From JAOAPG01 sp963791575 (lineage in GTDB: Bacteria; Acidobacteriota; Terriglobia; Terriglobales; Acidobacteriaceae): DNA of 64,000 nt. Location of the stretch: assembly GCA_963791575.1 (NCBI GenBank), contig CAWBSY010000004.1, forward strand, positions 124,001 to 188,000. The letters run 5' to 3'. This document shows positions 1-8,799 of this stretch, piece by piece. Position 1 is the stretch's first letter. Each line of letters opens with the position of its first letter. The notes beneath the pieces were generated by a model. The model was not told where the DNA came from and searched no databases. It saw nothing but the letters and a program-made list of their open reading frames with translations. A program made the position numbers and the translations under genes.

Positions 1-1
1 T

Positions 2-337
2 CAGTTTGTGATTATCATTGCGCTGGCGCTACTGTTTTCCTCATTTTCTTCTCCGCTTATGTCGGCGGTATTTGCATTTGCGCTCTTTGTGATTGGAAGC
101 TTTTCCGAAGACTTGCGTGGATTTGCCGGCATGACACGAGGCATCACGCGTGTTCTCGCTACCGGAGCAGCTTATCTCGTGCCAAATTTTTCAGCTTTAA
201 ACGTGATCAGCTCCGTGGCGCACGAACAGCCGGTGCCGAGCCATCTCGTCGTCTACAACACCGCATATGCTTTGTTCTATGCCACCATGGCCATCTGTGG
301 GGCAGTGCTGATCTTTGAGCGCCGGAATCTGAAATGA
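2..337 (+). CDS. ABC-2 type transporter permease, C-terminal part (cut by window start)
   Basis: The reading frame is open from the first bases of the window, so the apparent GTG at position 8 is internal and the gene begins upstream. The visible 111 residues hold three hydrophobic segments (roughly residues 3-35, 50-70 and 88-103), a pattern typical of the last helices of an ABC-2 family permease that moves substrates across the inner membrane with a separate ATPase. The stop overlaps the next start by four bases (ATGA), so the two genes are probably co-transcribed and translationally coupled. The family call rests on the hydrophobic pattern and general resemblance only; the substrate cannot be inferred. 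Confidence 0.55.
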   Translation, partial: QFVIIIALALLFSSFSSPLMSAVFAFALFVIGSFSEDLRGFAGMTRGITRVLATGAAYLVPNFSALNVISSVAHEQPVPSHLVVYNTAYALFYATMAICGAVLIFERRNLK

Positions 338-1284
338 GCAGGTCGCGCAGAATCTCGGTCATAGCTGGGGCTTTGTTACTCGCGTCCGGAGCTTTGTCGG
401 TATTGCTGCTACACCGGATTGATCAATCGCGAAAGGCTGCCACACTACAAGATGTACTCTATATTTCATCGCCAAAAACGTTGAAGCGTTTGAGTCTTGG
501 GTACGACGGTCTGCTTGCTGACATCTATTGGACGCGGGCGGTGCAGTATTTCGGCGGACAACATGCCGCTGGAAACGAACATTTAGATTTGCTAGCACCA
601 CTATTAGAAATAACCACCACGCTTGATCCCAAGCTGACGGTGGCTTATGAATTTGGTGCGAACTTTTTGGCTGCGAAACCGCCAAATGGAGCGGGCGATC
701 CACAAAGGGCAATTGAACTGGAGGAATACGGGATCCAAAATAACCCAAATGATTGGCACTTATATTACGATCTTGGGTTTATTTATTACCTTGAGTTCAA
801 GGATTATGCTAAAGCAGCGGATGCATTCGTGCGGGGATCGCAGGTGCCGAACGCCCATCCCTTCTTGAGAGTTTTGGCGGCACAGATGGCGCAGCACGGG
901 GGCGATACCGAAACGGCGCGTATGTTGTGGACAGCGACTTATCGGACTACGCATGATCGTGACATACGCGCCAATGCAGCGGCTCATTTGCGGGCGATTC
1001 AAGTGGATCAAGATGTTGCCGGATTAGAAAAAGCTGTGAGCATCTATTACAACCAAACGGGACGATGGCCGAGTAGTTTTCCCGAGTTGGAATCAGCCGG
1101 ACTCATTCATGGTAGGCCAATCGATCCACTTGGTCATCCCTATCGATTGAGGCCCGATGGATCCGTCGAAGTGTCCGGTCCTGATAGTTTGCCATTCATT
1201 CAAAGCGGTCTGCCTCTTGGATATGTTCCGCCGAAACTTCCTAAGTTCCTGCCTTCCGATTATTCGGATCCCAATGCGCATTGA
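334..1284 (+). CDS. Membrane-anchored TPR-repeat protein
   Basis: A 316-residue protein with one N-terminal hydrophobic segment (about residues 8-26) that should act as a signal anchor, followed by a mostly helical region. Residues about 95-215 contain TPR-like helices, for example the NDWHLYYDLGFIYYLEFKDY stretch and the AKAADAF repeat element. The C-terminal 80 residues contain a short domain around GRWPSSFPELESAGLI that resembles the segment seen after pseudopilin helices or in small periplasmic lipoproteins. It overlaps the preceding permease gene by four bases, which suggests a role as a periplasmic partner of that transporter. That role is inference; no enzyme motif is visible. Confidence 0.6.
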   Translation: MSRSRRISVIAGALLLASGALSVLLLHRIDQSRKAATLQDVLYISSPKTLKRLSLGYDGLLADIYWTRAVQYFGGQHAAGNEHLDLLAPLLEITTTLDPKLTVAYEFGANFLAAKPPNGAGDPQRAIELEEYGIQNNPNDWHLYYDLGFIYYLEFKDYAKAADAFVRGSQVPNAHPFLRVLAAQMAQHGGDTETARMLWTATYRTTHDRDIRANAAAHLRAIQVDQDVAGLEKAVSIYYNQTGRWPSSFPELESAGLIHGRPIDPLGHPYRLRPDGSVEVSGPDSLPFIQSGLPLGYVPPKLPKFLPSDYSDPNAH

Positions 1285-1337
1285 CGGTAATTGTCCATGT
1301 TGCGGCTTGATCGCGCTAATCCCGATAACATATTTCA

Positions 1338-2069
1338 ATGCCTGCACCGCAGACTGTTCAGCTTGCATCGACCTTGCGCCAATGGTGGCAAGAGAATCGT
1401 TCCCGCGTCGGATTGTTTCCAACCCTAAAGCGCCTAGCGGGAAAGCTTTGTGAATTTGCGCGTGATTCAACTCCAGCGCGCCTCCGGCAGCGCTACGGAG
1501 ACATCGACTACGACTGGGACAATCGAGTTGATACCACCAGCGCAACTGTTTCGTGGAGAGACCGTTTCTTAGGTCTGTTCCACTCGCCTTACCAGCCAAC
1601 AGAGCCTAAGCTCTTCCGCGAAATGTTAGGAGCTCTCGCAATTGATTTCTCCGGATTCACATTTATTGATATCGGCTCCGGCAAAGGACGCGCGTTGCTC
1701 ATGGCCTCAGACTTCCCTTTTCGTCGCATTATTGGAGTAGAAATTCTGCCCGACCTTCACCGCACTGCGAACGAAAACATTGTCAACTATAAAAGCGATT
1801 CGCAGAAATGTTTTGTAATTGAAACCGTGTGCGGAGATGCGAGGCGATTCGTTTTTCCAGCAGACCCGGTCGTGCTATATCTGTTTAACCCTTTGCCTGA
1901 ACCGGGACTTATCCAATTAATGGCCAATCTGGCGGATTCATTGGCGCATCATTGCCGCCCGGTATTTGTCCTTTATCACAACCCGCTGTTGGAGGGGGTG
2001 GTCGCCGGGATTCGTGAGTTCCACAAAGTTGGTCGCACAAACCAGTACTCCATTTACGCTAACGTGTAA
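1338..2069 (+). CDS. Class I SAM-dependent methyltransferase-like protein
   Basis: A 243-residue protein. The SAM-binding motif I is clear (FIDIGSGKGRALLMAS, about residues 108-123), followed by an acidic end of strand 2 (GVEILPDLH) and a motif IV-like segment, VVLYLFNPLPEP, in which an N-P pair sits where N6-adenine or DOT1-like methyltransferases carry their catalytic loop. The fold is therefore well supported, but the substrate is unknown. The first 50 residues are basic and non-hydrophobic, and there is no signal peptide, so it is cytoplasmic. It lies 53 bases after the TPR gene on the same strand and could belong to the same transcript. The ATG at 1338 was taken as the start because it is the first in frame. 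Confidence 0.6.
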   Translation: MPAPQTVQLASTLRQWWQENRSRVGLFPTLKRLAGKLCEFARDSTPARLRQRYGDIDYDWDNRVDTTSATVSWRDRFLGLFHSPYQPTEPKLFREMLGALAIDFSGFTFIDIGSGKGRALLMASDFPFRRIIGVEILPDLHRTANENIVNYKSDSQKCFVIETVCGDARRFVFPADPVVLYLFNPLPEPGLIQLMANLADSLAHHCRPVFVLYHNPLLEGVVAGIREFHKVGRTNQYSIYANV

Positions 2070-2119
2070 GTAGCGATCGGTTCCTGATTCGCGAGTCAAT
2101 TGCAGTGCAGCCCGGTGTA

Positions 2120-2827
2120 ATGCATCTAATTCACATGGTTAATCACATTCGACTATTTAGAACGTTATGTTTCATTGCATGGATGCTTTTGAGGTGTTTT
2201 TCGGTAATATCCTTTGCGACCGAAAACGCCGCACCTGATGTTCACGTTTTGGCTCAGGAAGTCGACAATCACTACAACCACCTGCGAACGCTGCAAACGA
2301 AATTTATCGAAATTTACAAGGGTGCCGGAATGGAACGAACCGAATCTGGGACTCTGTGGCTTAAAAAACCTGGCAAGATGCGTTGGGAATACCGTTCTCC
2401 AAGAGAGAAACTGTTTCTAGGAGACGGTAAGGACGCCTGGTTCTATGTTCCTGGAGATCAGCAGGCGAGGAAAACCTCCATGCGGAACTTGGACGATTTG
2501 CAGTCTCCGCTAGCGTTCATGTTGGGTAAAACTAAGCTACAGAAAGAGTTGCAAGGATTATCTCTAGCTCCAGATGTAAACCCATTGGGCCCAAATAACG
2601 TCATCTTGCGGGGAGTTCCCAAGGTATTGGCAGATAAAGTCAGTCAAGTTCTGCTGGAGATTACGCCGGAGAGGTACATTTCCCGACTTGTGATCCAGCA
2701 ACGAGACGGTTCGGTAACCGAATACCAGTTCAGTGATCAGAAAGAAAATGTTGTAGTGGACGAAACACTTTTCCGTTTTACCCCGCCAGCCGGGGTTGAA
2801 GTGGTGGCAGGCGATCTAGGCCAGTAA
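2120..2827 (+). CDS. lolA: LolA-like outer-membrane lipoprotein carrier protein
   Basis: LolA is a periplasmic chaperone that ferries lipoproteins released by LolCDE to the outer membrane. The protein has an N-terminal signal sequence (LFRTLCFIAWMLLRCFSVIS), then the family pattern: a helix (VDNHYNHLRTLQTKFIEIY), the G-T-L-W-L-K-K-P-G-K-M-R-W-E-Y signature near residue 75, and F-Y-V-P-G-D near residue 105. The fold is an open beta-barrel. An in-frame GTG exists at 2105, but ATG 2120 or ATG 2135 gives a more usual signal peptide; none has a strong ribosome binding site. It precedes the pilus assembly cluster. No LolB partner is visible, as is common outside gamma- and betaproteobacteria. Confidence 0.75.
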   Translation: MHLIHMVNHIRLFRTLCFIAWMLLRCFSVISFATENAAPDVHVLAQEVDNHYNHLRTLQTKFIEIYKGAGMERTESGTLWLKKPGKMRWEYRSPREKLFLGDGKDAWFYVPGDQQARKTSMRNLDDLQSPLAFMLGKTKLQKELQGLSLAPDVNPLGPNNVILRGVPKVLADKVSQVLLEITPERYISRLVIQQRDGSVTEYQFSDQKENVVVDETLFRFTPPAGVEVVAGDLGQ

Positions 2828-2841
2828 GGCCTAATGCTTTG

Positions 2842-2872
2842 TTGACATTGCGGGAGTTACCACCGGTATCGA
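2842..2872 (+). promoter_or_regulatory. Possible sigma-70 type promoter before pilC
   Basis: A perfect -35 element TTGACA at 2842-2847 is followed after about 18 bases by a weak -10 candidate (GTATCG or TATCGA). It lies in the 119-base gap between lolA and the pilus cluster and would give a leader of about 70 bases. A second -10-like TATAAG at 2933-2938 lies directly before the gene without a convincing -35. This is sequence pattern only. Confidence 0.3.
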
Positions 2873-2946
2873 AGGACGGCTTTCCGGTGTCTTCCAAAAA
2901 TGCGCGGATGTTAAACTGAAGTAGCGAGTAGCTATAAGAATCAAGC

Positions 2947-4149
2947 ATGGCCGAATTCCTAATAAAACTAGCGGATGAACGCGGACGCCTTGTTCAGCAA
3001 GTCGAGACCGGATTCTCGGAGTCCGAGGTGCGTGACCGTTTTTCGCAGCAAGGCTTTCTGGTCTATTGGGTTAAGCCGCGCGGCATGCTTTCGGGCGGGA
3101 AGATTGGTCGCACCAAGAAGGTTAAGCAGAGCAGCTTCCTGATTTTTAATCAGCAATTTCTGACTCTGATTAAGGCGGGGTTACCCGTATTAAGTTCTCT
3201 CGACCTGCTGATTAAGCGGCAAAAAGATGCTTATCTTCATAGTGTTCTGCAAAATATCCGCGACCGGGTAAAGAGCGGCGAATCGCTTTCCGAAGCTTTC
3301 ACAACGCAGCGCGCGTTTCCAAAGATCTACACAACAACGCTGTTAGCTGGTGAAAGAAGCGGCAACATGGAAGAGGTTTTGGGCCGCTACATTGCATTTC
3401 AGCGAATGGCATTGACGTTCAAGAAAAAGCTGGCCGTTTCGCTCGTATACCCGGCTCTACTGGTTAGCGTTGTTCTGGTCATGATGATTTTTCTCGTGAC
3501 CTACGTGGTGCCGCAGTTCGCCAAGCTTTACCAGGACATGGGAGCCGATCTGCCTTCAATCACGCAAGTGATGCTGGCAGTTGGGTTGGCCACTCAGAAA
3601 TATGCCCTCTACATTGTGGTCGCCATTGTTCTGCTGATTGTCGGACTGATACGCTGGAAGAATACAGACCGTGGTGCAAACCTCATCGACGGCACAATCC
3701 TGAAGCTGCCAATGCTGGGCGACATCTGGCTGAAGTATCAGGTATCAAATTTCTCGCGCATGCTTTCAACTCTGTTAACTGGAGGTATGCCGCTAGTACC
3801 GTCTTTGGAAACTGCGGGCGCGTCCATGAGCAGCCGCCGGATTTTAAACGGTATTGCAGAGGCTGCGGTAAGAGTTCGAGAAGGACAACCGCTGGCCAAG
3901 GCGCTCGAAGCACAAAGCATGTTTCCCGACCTCTCTGTGGAAATGATTGAAGTCGGCGAATCTACAGGGGCTTTACCGGCGATGTTGAATTCGGTAGCCG
4001 AGTTTTACGAAGAAGATGTACAAACCGCTTTGGGTGCGGCAATGTCGTTAATTGAGCCCCTTATTCTGGTAGTTATGGCGGTAGTTGTAGGAGGAATACT
4101 GATTTCTCTATATCTGCCGATCTTTACCTTGGGTTCTCATATTCATTAG
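2947..4149 (+). CDS. pilC: Type IV pilus/type II secretion inner-membrane platform protein PilC (GspF family)
   Basis: PilC/GspF is the polytopic inner-membrane platform on which the assembly ATPases act to polymerise pilins or pseudopilins. The 400-residue length is normal. Two copies of the F domain are visible: the first around LIFNQQFLTLIKAGLPVLSSLDLL (residues about 64-88), the second around VSNFSRMLSTLLTGGMPLVPSLE (about 266-288). Three hydrophobic segments are present, including LAVSLVYPALLVSVVLVMMIFLV and the C-terminal LILVVMAVVVGGILISLYLPIF. It is followed 37 bases later by the ATPase gene. The order PilC-PilB-PilM-PilN-PilO points to a type IVa-like pilus or pseudopilus machine. 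Confidence 0.9.
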   Translation: MAEFLIKLADERGRLVQQVETGFSESEVRDRFSQQGFLVYWVKPRGMLSGGKIGRTKKVKQSSFLIFNQQFLTLIKAGLPVLSSLDLLIKRQKDAYLHSVLQNIRDRVKSGESLSEAFTTQRAFPKIYTTTLLAGERSGNMEEVLGRYIAFQRMALTFKKKLAVSLVYPALLVSVVLVMMIFLVTYVVPQFAKLYQDMGADLPSITQVMLAVGLATQKYALYIVVAIVLLIVGLIRWKNTDRGANLIDGTILKLPMLGDIWLKYQVSNFSRMLSTLLTGGMPLVPSLETAGASMSSRRILNGIAEAAVRVREGQPLAKALEAQSMFPDLSVEMIEVGESTGALPAMLNSVAEFYEEDVQTALGAAMSLIEPLILVVMAVVVGGILISLYLPIFTLGSHIH

Positions 4150-4186
4150 AACGCAAAGCGAGCAGGGATGTTACAGGTGAATTGGA

Positions 4187-5875
4187 ATGGCTAGCACGGC
4201 TGACAAAAAGACAGTTGTAGTGAATGGTGGAAACGGCACGCCTGCGATGCCCGCAGCTCCAGTTGCCAAAGTCAGTGAACTGGAGAAGGCGCAGGATATC
4301 GCGCGCCGCTACCGCTGCGAATTCGTCGACCTGCATGACTTCCAACTGCAGCACGATTTGTTCAAGACCATCCCTGTTCACCTGATGTTCCGCTACAACT
4401 TCATTCCTTTGGAAGAGACTCGCGACGGACGTTTGGCCATTGCGATCGCCGATCCCAGCCAGTTGATGATGATCGATGAGATCAGCTTGCTGCTGAGCAA
4501 GCGCATTGTGACCAAAGTCTCAACCCTTGCGCAGATTACCGAGATTCTCAAGAAGACTGAGCAATCCAAGCGCGTCCTTGAAGATGCCAGCGAAGGGTTC
4601 ACGCTCGACGTAATTCGCGAAGACGAAGCGGGAAATGATGAAAGCATCTCCATCGACCGACTCACGGCCCAAGGCGATATCAGTCCGATTATTCGGTTAG
4701 TGGATACGACGATCTTTACAGCTCTACAGCGCAGAGCAAGCGACATTCATATCGAGACTCGTGACGATTCGGTTTCGATCAAGTTCCGTATTGACGGCGT
4801 ACTGACGCAAGCCATGCCGCCGATTGCCCGCGAGCATCATTCGACAATTATTTCGCGTATCAAAGTTATGAGCGAGCTCGACATCTCCGAGCGTCGCGTT
4901 CCTCAGGACGGACGCTTCCGCGTGAAGTACGGACAGCCGGAGCGTCCCATCGATTTCCGCGTCTCCATCATGCCATCGATTCACGGCGAAGATGCTGTAT
5001 TGCGCGTGCTCGACAAGGAATCGATGAGCGAGAAGTTCCACAAGCTTGTCTTGGACGTTGTGGGCTTCGATGAAGACGACCTACGCCGATTCCGCCGCTA
5101 CATCAAAGAACCATATGGCATGGTGCTGGTGACGGGGCCAACGGGGAGCGGAAAGACGACCACGCTTTACGCCGCCATCAATGAAATTAAGACCGACGAA
5201 GACAAGATCATCACCATTGAAGATCCGGTGGAATATCAGGTCCGCGGCATCACCCAGATTCCGGTAAACGAGAAGAAGGGATTGACCTTCGCCCGAGGAT
5301 TGCGCTCCATCTTGCGGCATGACCCGGACAAGATCATGGTCGGTGAAATCCGTGATGCGGAGACGGCACAAATAGCGATCCAATCCGCTCTCACGGGCCA
5401 CCTCGTCTTCACGACGGTTCACGCCAATAACGTCGTCGACGTGATCGGCCGCTTCTTGAACATGGGTGTGGAGCCGTACAACTTTGTTTCGGCGCTGAAT
5501 TGCATTTTGGCGCAACGCCTGGTGCGGCTTATTTGCGAGTCCTGCCGATCGGTTGTGACTTATGCTCCGGAAGTACTCGAAGCCAGCGGCCTTGATCCGG
5601 ACCAATGGTCGAAAGTTTCTTTCTATGAAGGACAAGGATGTATCGAATGCGCGGGCACCGGATTCCGCGGGCGAAGCGCGATTCACGAACTGCTGGATTT
5701 AAGCGACCGCATCCGGGAGATGATCCTTCTCAAGAAGCCGACATCCGAGATCCGGCGCGCTGCCCGCGAGGAAGGTATGCGATTCCTTCGCGAATCCGCG
5801 CTCGATAAAGTCAGACTGGGCATGACTACGCTGAAAGAAATCAACAAGGTGACATTCATCGAAAGCATGCGATAG
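4187..5875 (+). CDS. pilB: Type IV pilus/type II secretion assembly ATPase (PilB/GspE family)
   Basis: This is the cytoplasmic hexameric ATPase that powers pilin extrusion. The N-terminal MshEN/GspE-N domain covers residues about 30-140. The ATPase core has Walker A GPTGSGKTTT (about 317-326), the Asp box IITIEDPVEYQ, a Walker B region IMVGEIRDAETA and the His box LVFTTVHANN. Near the C-terminus a four-cysteine zinc site is visible: CESC and, about 40 residues later, CIEC, as in extension ATPases of the PilB/GspE type and not in PilT. Length (562 aa) is typical. No signal peptide is present. It works with PilC, encoded immediately upstream, and PilM downstream. Confidence 0.92.
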   Translation: MASTADKKTVVVNGGNGTPAMPAAPVAKVSELEKAQDIARRYRCEFVDLHDFQLQHDLFKTIPVHLMFRYNFIPLEETRDGRLAIAIADPSQLMMIDEISLLLSKRIVTKVSTLAQITEILKKTEQSKRVLEDASEGFTLDVIREDEAGNDESISIDRLTAQGDISPIIRLVDTTIFTALQRRASDIHIETRDDSVSIKFRIDGVLTQAMPPIAREHHSTIISRIKVMSELDISERRVPQDGRFRVKYGQPERPIDFRVSIMPSIHGEDAVLRVLDKESMSEKFHKLVLDVVGFDEDDLRRFRRYIKEPYGMVLVTGPTGSGKTTTLYAAINEIKTDEDKIITIEDPVEYQVRGITQIPVNEKKGLTFARGLRSILRHDPDKIMVGEIRDAETAQIAIQSALTGHLVFTTVHANNVVDVIGRFLNMGVEPYNFVSALNCILAQRLVRLICESCRSVVTYAPEVLEASGLDPDQWSKVSFYEGQGCIECAGTGFRGRSAIHELLDLSDRIREMILLKKPTSEIRRAAREEGMRFLRESALDKVRLGMTTLKEINKVTFIESMR

Positions 5876-5992
5876 GAGCCCGGCGATTTATTTCGCCCAC
5901 TCGGTCAATACCGTCAGTGCCCTTCCAGATATTGCGTTTACCCGGACAACGGAGTTTTACTAATAGAAGAACACTATTTAGCTAGTTAAATT

Positions 5993-6889
5993 ATGAGTCC
6001 CAGTTCCTATTCAAGTTCCAAGCCAAAGCTGGCATGTGAAATTGCGGCAGACCGCATAATCGCAGGCCGAATTGCCGACGATGGCAGTTCGGTCGAGGCC
6101 TGCGCGGCTCATGAACTTGCGCCTGGCAGCGTGGTACCGGATTTAGTTGAACTCAACCTGCGGGAACGAAATTCGGTTTTACAGAATCTGCGAGAGACGC
6201 TCGGCAGCGTGATGCCCCGCTCACGGGACGTTATTGCGGTTCTTCCCGATGCTGCAGTTCGTGTAGTGCTGCTGGATTTTGACACGCTTCCCGCGAAGGA
6301 TCAGGAAGCGGAAGGTGTGGTTCGCTTCCGGCTAAAGAAATCGCTTCCCTTTGATGTTGATAAGGCGAAAGTTTCTTATCATGTGCAGCAATCAGGCAAC
6401 GGAGTGCGTGTGATTGCGGCAGTCGCGCTTACAACCGTGGTCGAAGATTATGAGTCGATATTTCGTGAGGCCGGCTACAGCCCGGGCGTAGTTATGCCCT
6501 CGATGCTCGCGGCTTTGGGCGCGGCCGAATCGAAGGGTCCCACGCTGGTCGTGAAAGTCGACACTCGCACCACTAGCATTGCAATTCTAGACAAGCAACA
6601 ACTGCTTCTGTTCCGTACTTTGGAAAACAGTCGCGGCGTAACCGTTACGGGCGAACAACTCGCCGAAGATATTTATCCATCGGTCGTGTTTTTTCAAGAT
6701 ACTTATTCGATGAATATTGAACAGATTTATGTAGCTGGAATCTCGGAAGCCGGCAATGCGGCGCCAGCGCTTAAGGCACAGACGGGAGCCGATGTTCGGG
6801 AACTAGTGGCATCATCGCAATTGGGAGCCGGAGTAGGTGCGGTTCCAAAGTGGAGAATGGCTGGGGTCGTGGGATCCCTGCTTTCCTGA
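5993..6889 (+). CDS. pilM: Type IV pilus assembly protein PilM (actin-like)
   Basis: A 298-residue actin/FtsA-fold protein that in type IV pilus systems sits on the cytoplasmic face and binds the N-terminal tail of PilN. Visible features are the early strand-turn region CEIAADRIIAGRI, the segment VRVVLLDFDTLPAKDQEAEGVVRFRLKKSLPFDVD (typical of PilM between residues 80 and 125), and a later phosphate-binding-like strand LVVKVDTRTTSIAIL. It is slightly short compared with the usual roughly 350 residues, with a reduced C-terminus. The stop lies one base before the start of pilN, so translation is likely coupled. It follows pilB after a 117-base gap. Confidence 0.75.
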   Translation: MSPSSYSSSKPKLACEIAADRIIAGRIADDGSSVEACAAHELAPGSVVPDLVELNLRERNSVLQNLRETLGSVMPRSRDVIAVLPDAAVRVVLLDFDTLPAKDQEAEGVVRFRLKKSLPFDVDKAKVSYHVQQSGNGVRVIAAVALTTVVEDYESIFREAGYSPGVVMPSMLAALGAAESKGPTLVVKVDTRTTSIAILDKQQLLLFRTLENSRGVTVTGEQLAEDIYPSVVFFQDTYSMNIEQIYVAGISEAGNAAPALKAQTGADVRELVASSQLGAGVGAVPKWRMAGVVGSLLS

Positions 6890-6890
6890 T

Positions 6891-7553
6891 ATGCGTCTCA
6901 ATATCAATCTCGCCAGTCATCCGTATGAAGATGTGCGCGACTTTTGGTTGCGTTGGGGCGGAGCTCTGGCGGGAGCCGGCATCCTCACTTTGGTCCTTTT
7001 GTATTTAGTGTTGGCTGGTTACGGCAGCGCTCGTAAGGATCGCGACCTGATTCATCAGCGCGAGCAGCAGATTGCCGACCGGGATCGCGAAAGGGAGCAG
7101 GCACAAGCTCTACTCAATCTTCCCCAGAATCGCAGCACACGCGACCGCTCACAATTCTTGAACGATCTTTTCGAGCGCAAAGCATTTTCCTGGACCAGGG
7201 TCTTCGAAAATCTGGAACGCGTGATGCCGGCCCGGATGCACGTTCTTTCGATTCATCCTGAAACTGATACCGATAACCAACTCGAACTTAAATTAGTAGT
7301 AGGTGGAGACTCTCACGAACACGCCCTCGAACTGGTGAGAAAGATGGAAGATTCTCCGCGCTTCAGGCACACGTACATTGAAAAAGAACACTTCCCTCTT
7401 CCCGGCCAGGCCGTAACGGATGCGGTGCAATTCGACATTACCTCAATCTATGTTCCCGAAAGCGAAATTCCTGAAACCGGGGTTCATGGAACGGGTAAGC
7501 ATGAAACTGGGGTTCGCGAAAACAAGAACCCGGGTCATGGAGGCGCGCAATAA
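6891..7553 (+). CDS. pilN: Type IV pilus assembly protein PilN
   Basis: PilN is a single-pass inner-membrane protein. Its short N-terminal cytoplasmic tail (INLASHPYED here; the family motif is I-N-L) docks into PilM, and its periplasmic domain pairs with PilO. One transmembrane helix is visible at about residues 27-47, followed by a charged coiled-coil (LIHQREQQIADRDREREQAQ) and a ferredoxin-like periplasmic domain. The start was set at ATG 6891, right after the pilM stop, because the conserved N-terminus begins there; an upstream in-frame GTG at 6837 lies inside pilM. The C-terminus carries a short repetitive Glu-Thr-Gly-Val/His-rich tail of about 28 residues. The stop overlaps the pilO start by one base. 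Confidence 0.8.
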   Translation: MRLNINLASHPYEDVRDFWLRWGGALAGAGILTLVLLYLVLAGYGSARKDRDLIHQREQQIADRDREREQAQALLNLPQNRSTRDRSQFLNDLFERKAFSWTRVFENLERVMPARMHVLSIHPETDTDNQLELKLVVGGDSHEHALELVRKMEDSPRFRHTYIEKEHFPLPGQAVTDAVQFDITSIYVPESEIPETGVHGTGKHETGVRENKNPGHGGAQ

Positions 7554-8116
7554 TGCCCGATCTCCGGCAAACCCGGCAAAAGTTGAAAATTGCAATCGGT
7601 AGTTTGCTAGTGGTTGACGCACTGTGCGTGGCCTTGCTGGTTTCCCCCCTTATTGGATCGCAGCGCTCCCGCGATGAGCAAATGAGCCAACTCTGGAAGG
7701 ATTTGCAGCAAAAGACCAGAGAAGTTGAACCGTTACGAGGCCTTGACAAGAAAATTCCTATCGCCAAGCAGCAAATCGATGACTTCTATCAGAATCGCTT
7801 CCCTTCTGAGACCTCTACCGTATCTGCCGATCTTGGAAAACTTGCGGCCGATAGTGGGGTAAAACTAGCTGGCGTTTCGTACGCGCAGAAGAGCTCAGAG
7901 ACTGAGAACAAGGACGCGGAGGCGGTCGATTTGAATCGTATGACTATCGACGCCGACTTGTCGGGTGATTATTTGCAGGTGATGCGCTTCATCAACTCTC
8001 TGGAAAGAAGCCGTTTGTTTTTCCTAGTGGATAGCGTACAGATTGGCAGCGATCAGGGTGGTGTCATCAGGCTGCGCATGCGGCTGGAGACTTATTTAAA
8101 GGCAACGAGTACGTAA
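7553..8116 (+). CDS. pilO: Type IV pilus assembly protein PilO
   Basis: PilO forms a periplasmic heterodimer with PilN and links the inner-membrane platform to the outer parts of the machine. The 187-residue protein has one N-terminal transmembrane helix (about residues 13-31), a coiled-coil (QMSQLWKDLQQKTREVEPLR), then a small alpha/beta domain with the pattern GDYLQVMRFINSLERSRLFFLVDSV, which matches the conserved PilO core. Its ATG overlaps the TAA of pilN (TAATG), a strong sign of translational coupling. The position after pilM and pilN supports the call. Confidence 0.8.
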   Translation: MPDLRQTRQKLKIAIGSLLVVDALCVALLVSPLIGSQRSRDEQMSQLWKDLQQKTREVEPLRGLDKKIPIAKQQIDDFYQNRFPSETSTVSADLGKLAADSGVKLAGVSYAQKSSETENKDAEAVDLNRMTIDADLSGDYLQVMRFINSLERSRLFFLVDSVQIGSDQGGVIRLRMRLETYLKATST

Positions 8117-8144
8117 TTAGCCAATAAGAATTAAAGTATTTAAA

Positions 8145-8744
8145 GTGAAAATCGGAAACGACAATCGGACGAAGGTGATCGCGGCCATTGCACTCACGGT
8201 GCTGGCGGTCTTGCTCATTGGGCGGATGTTGTTCAGCTCCGGTGAGACTTCGTCGGTCGGTGCCACCTCGTCAACTGTGTCATCTTCTCCGATTGCTCCG
8301 CCTCCTGCCCGTGTTGTGCACGTCAGACCTGGAGCGCAAAAGAAGGCAGCCCACGTGGCCCGCTCGCTTGATCCTACATTGAAATTCGATTGGCTCAAGG
8401 CCAGTGAAGATGTCGAGTATCAAGGTAAAGGGCGAAACATATTCCGGGCGGAAGCGGAGATTCCGCAGATTATCCAACAGCCGGTCACAGCGACAAAAGA
8501 CCAGCCTTCGGGTCCTCCGCCACCGCCGCCACCGCCGCCGATCAATATAAAGTTTTTCGGATTTGCCAATAAGCCTGGTGAGTCCAAGAAAATCTTTCTT
8601 TCGCAAGGGGAAGACGTCTTTATTGCAGCTGAGGGAGACATCGTCGATCGGCGTTATAAAGTGCTGCGTATTTCGCCTGTGTCAGTGGAGATCGAAGACG
8701 TTCTCAACAACAACCGGCAAAGTATTCCTCTAACGCAGGGTTAA
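8145..8744 (+). CDS. PilP/GspC-like periplasmic connector protein
   Basis: A 199-residue protein with an N-terminal transmembrane segment (about 10-30), a Ser/Thr/Pro-rich linker, a run of nine prolines near residue 130 and a C-terminal small beta domain of the type seen in PilP and GspC (homology region around INIKFFGFANKPGESKKIFL, then VEIEDVLNNNRQSIPL at the end). In type IV pilus and type II systems this protein bridges the PilN/PilO or GspL/GspM complex to the secretin. The start is a GTG 29 bases after the pilO stop. The function follows from architecture and gene order. The expected secretin partner is not encoded next to it. Confidence 0.6.
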   Translation: MKIGNDNRTKVIAAIALTVLAVLLIGRMLFSSGETSSVGATSSTVSSSPIAPPPARVVHVRPGAQKKAAHVARSLDPTLKFDWLKASEDVEYQGKGRNIFRAEAEIPQIIQQPVTATKDQPSGPPPPPPPPPINIKFFGFANKPGESKKIFLSQGEDVFIAAEGDIVDRRYKVLRISPVSVEIEDVLNNNRQSIPLTQG

Positions 8745-8799
8745 TGACAGCAGCGTTATCGTACAATGGGTGGCGAGCGTGCCAAAGAAGGATCAATAG

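Noticed and set aside
5081..5686. A long antisense open frame inside pilB (201 codons)
   Set aside because: It is the shadow of a GC-rich coding frame on the opposite strand; the plus-strand product is a clear ATPase.
8515..8541. A CCG/CCA repeat that could be a microsatellite
   Set aside because: It encodes the nine-proline linker of the PilP/GspC-like protein and reads in frame; no sign of phase variation.
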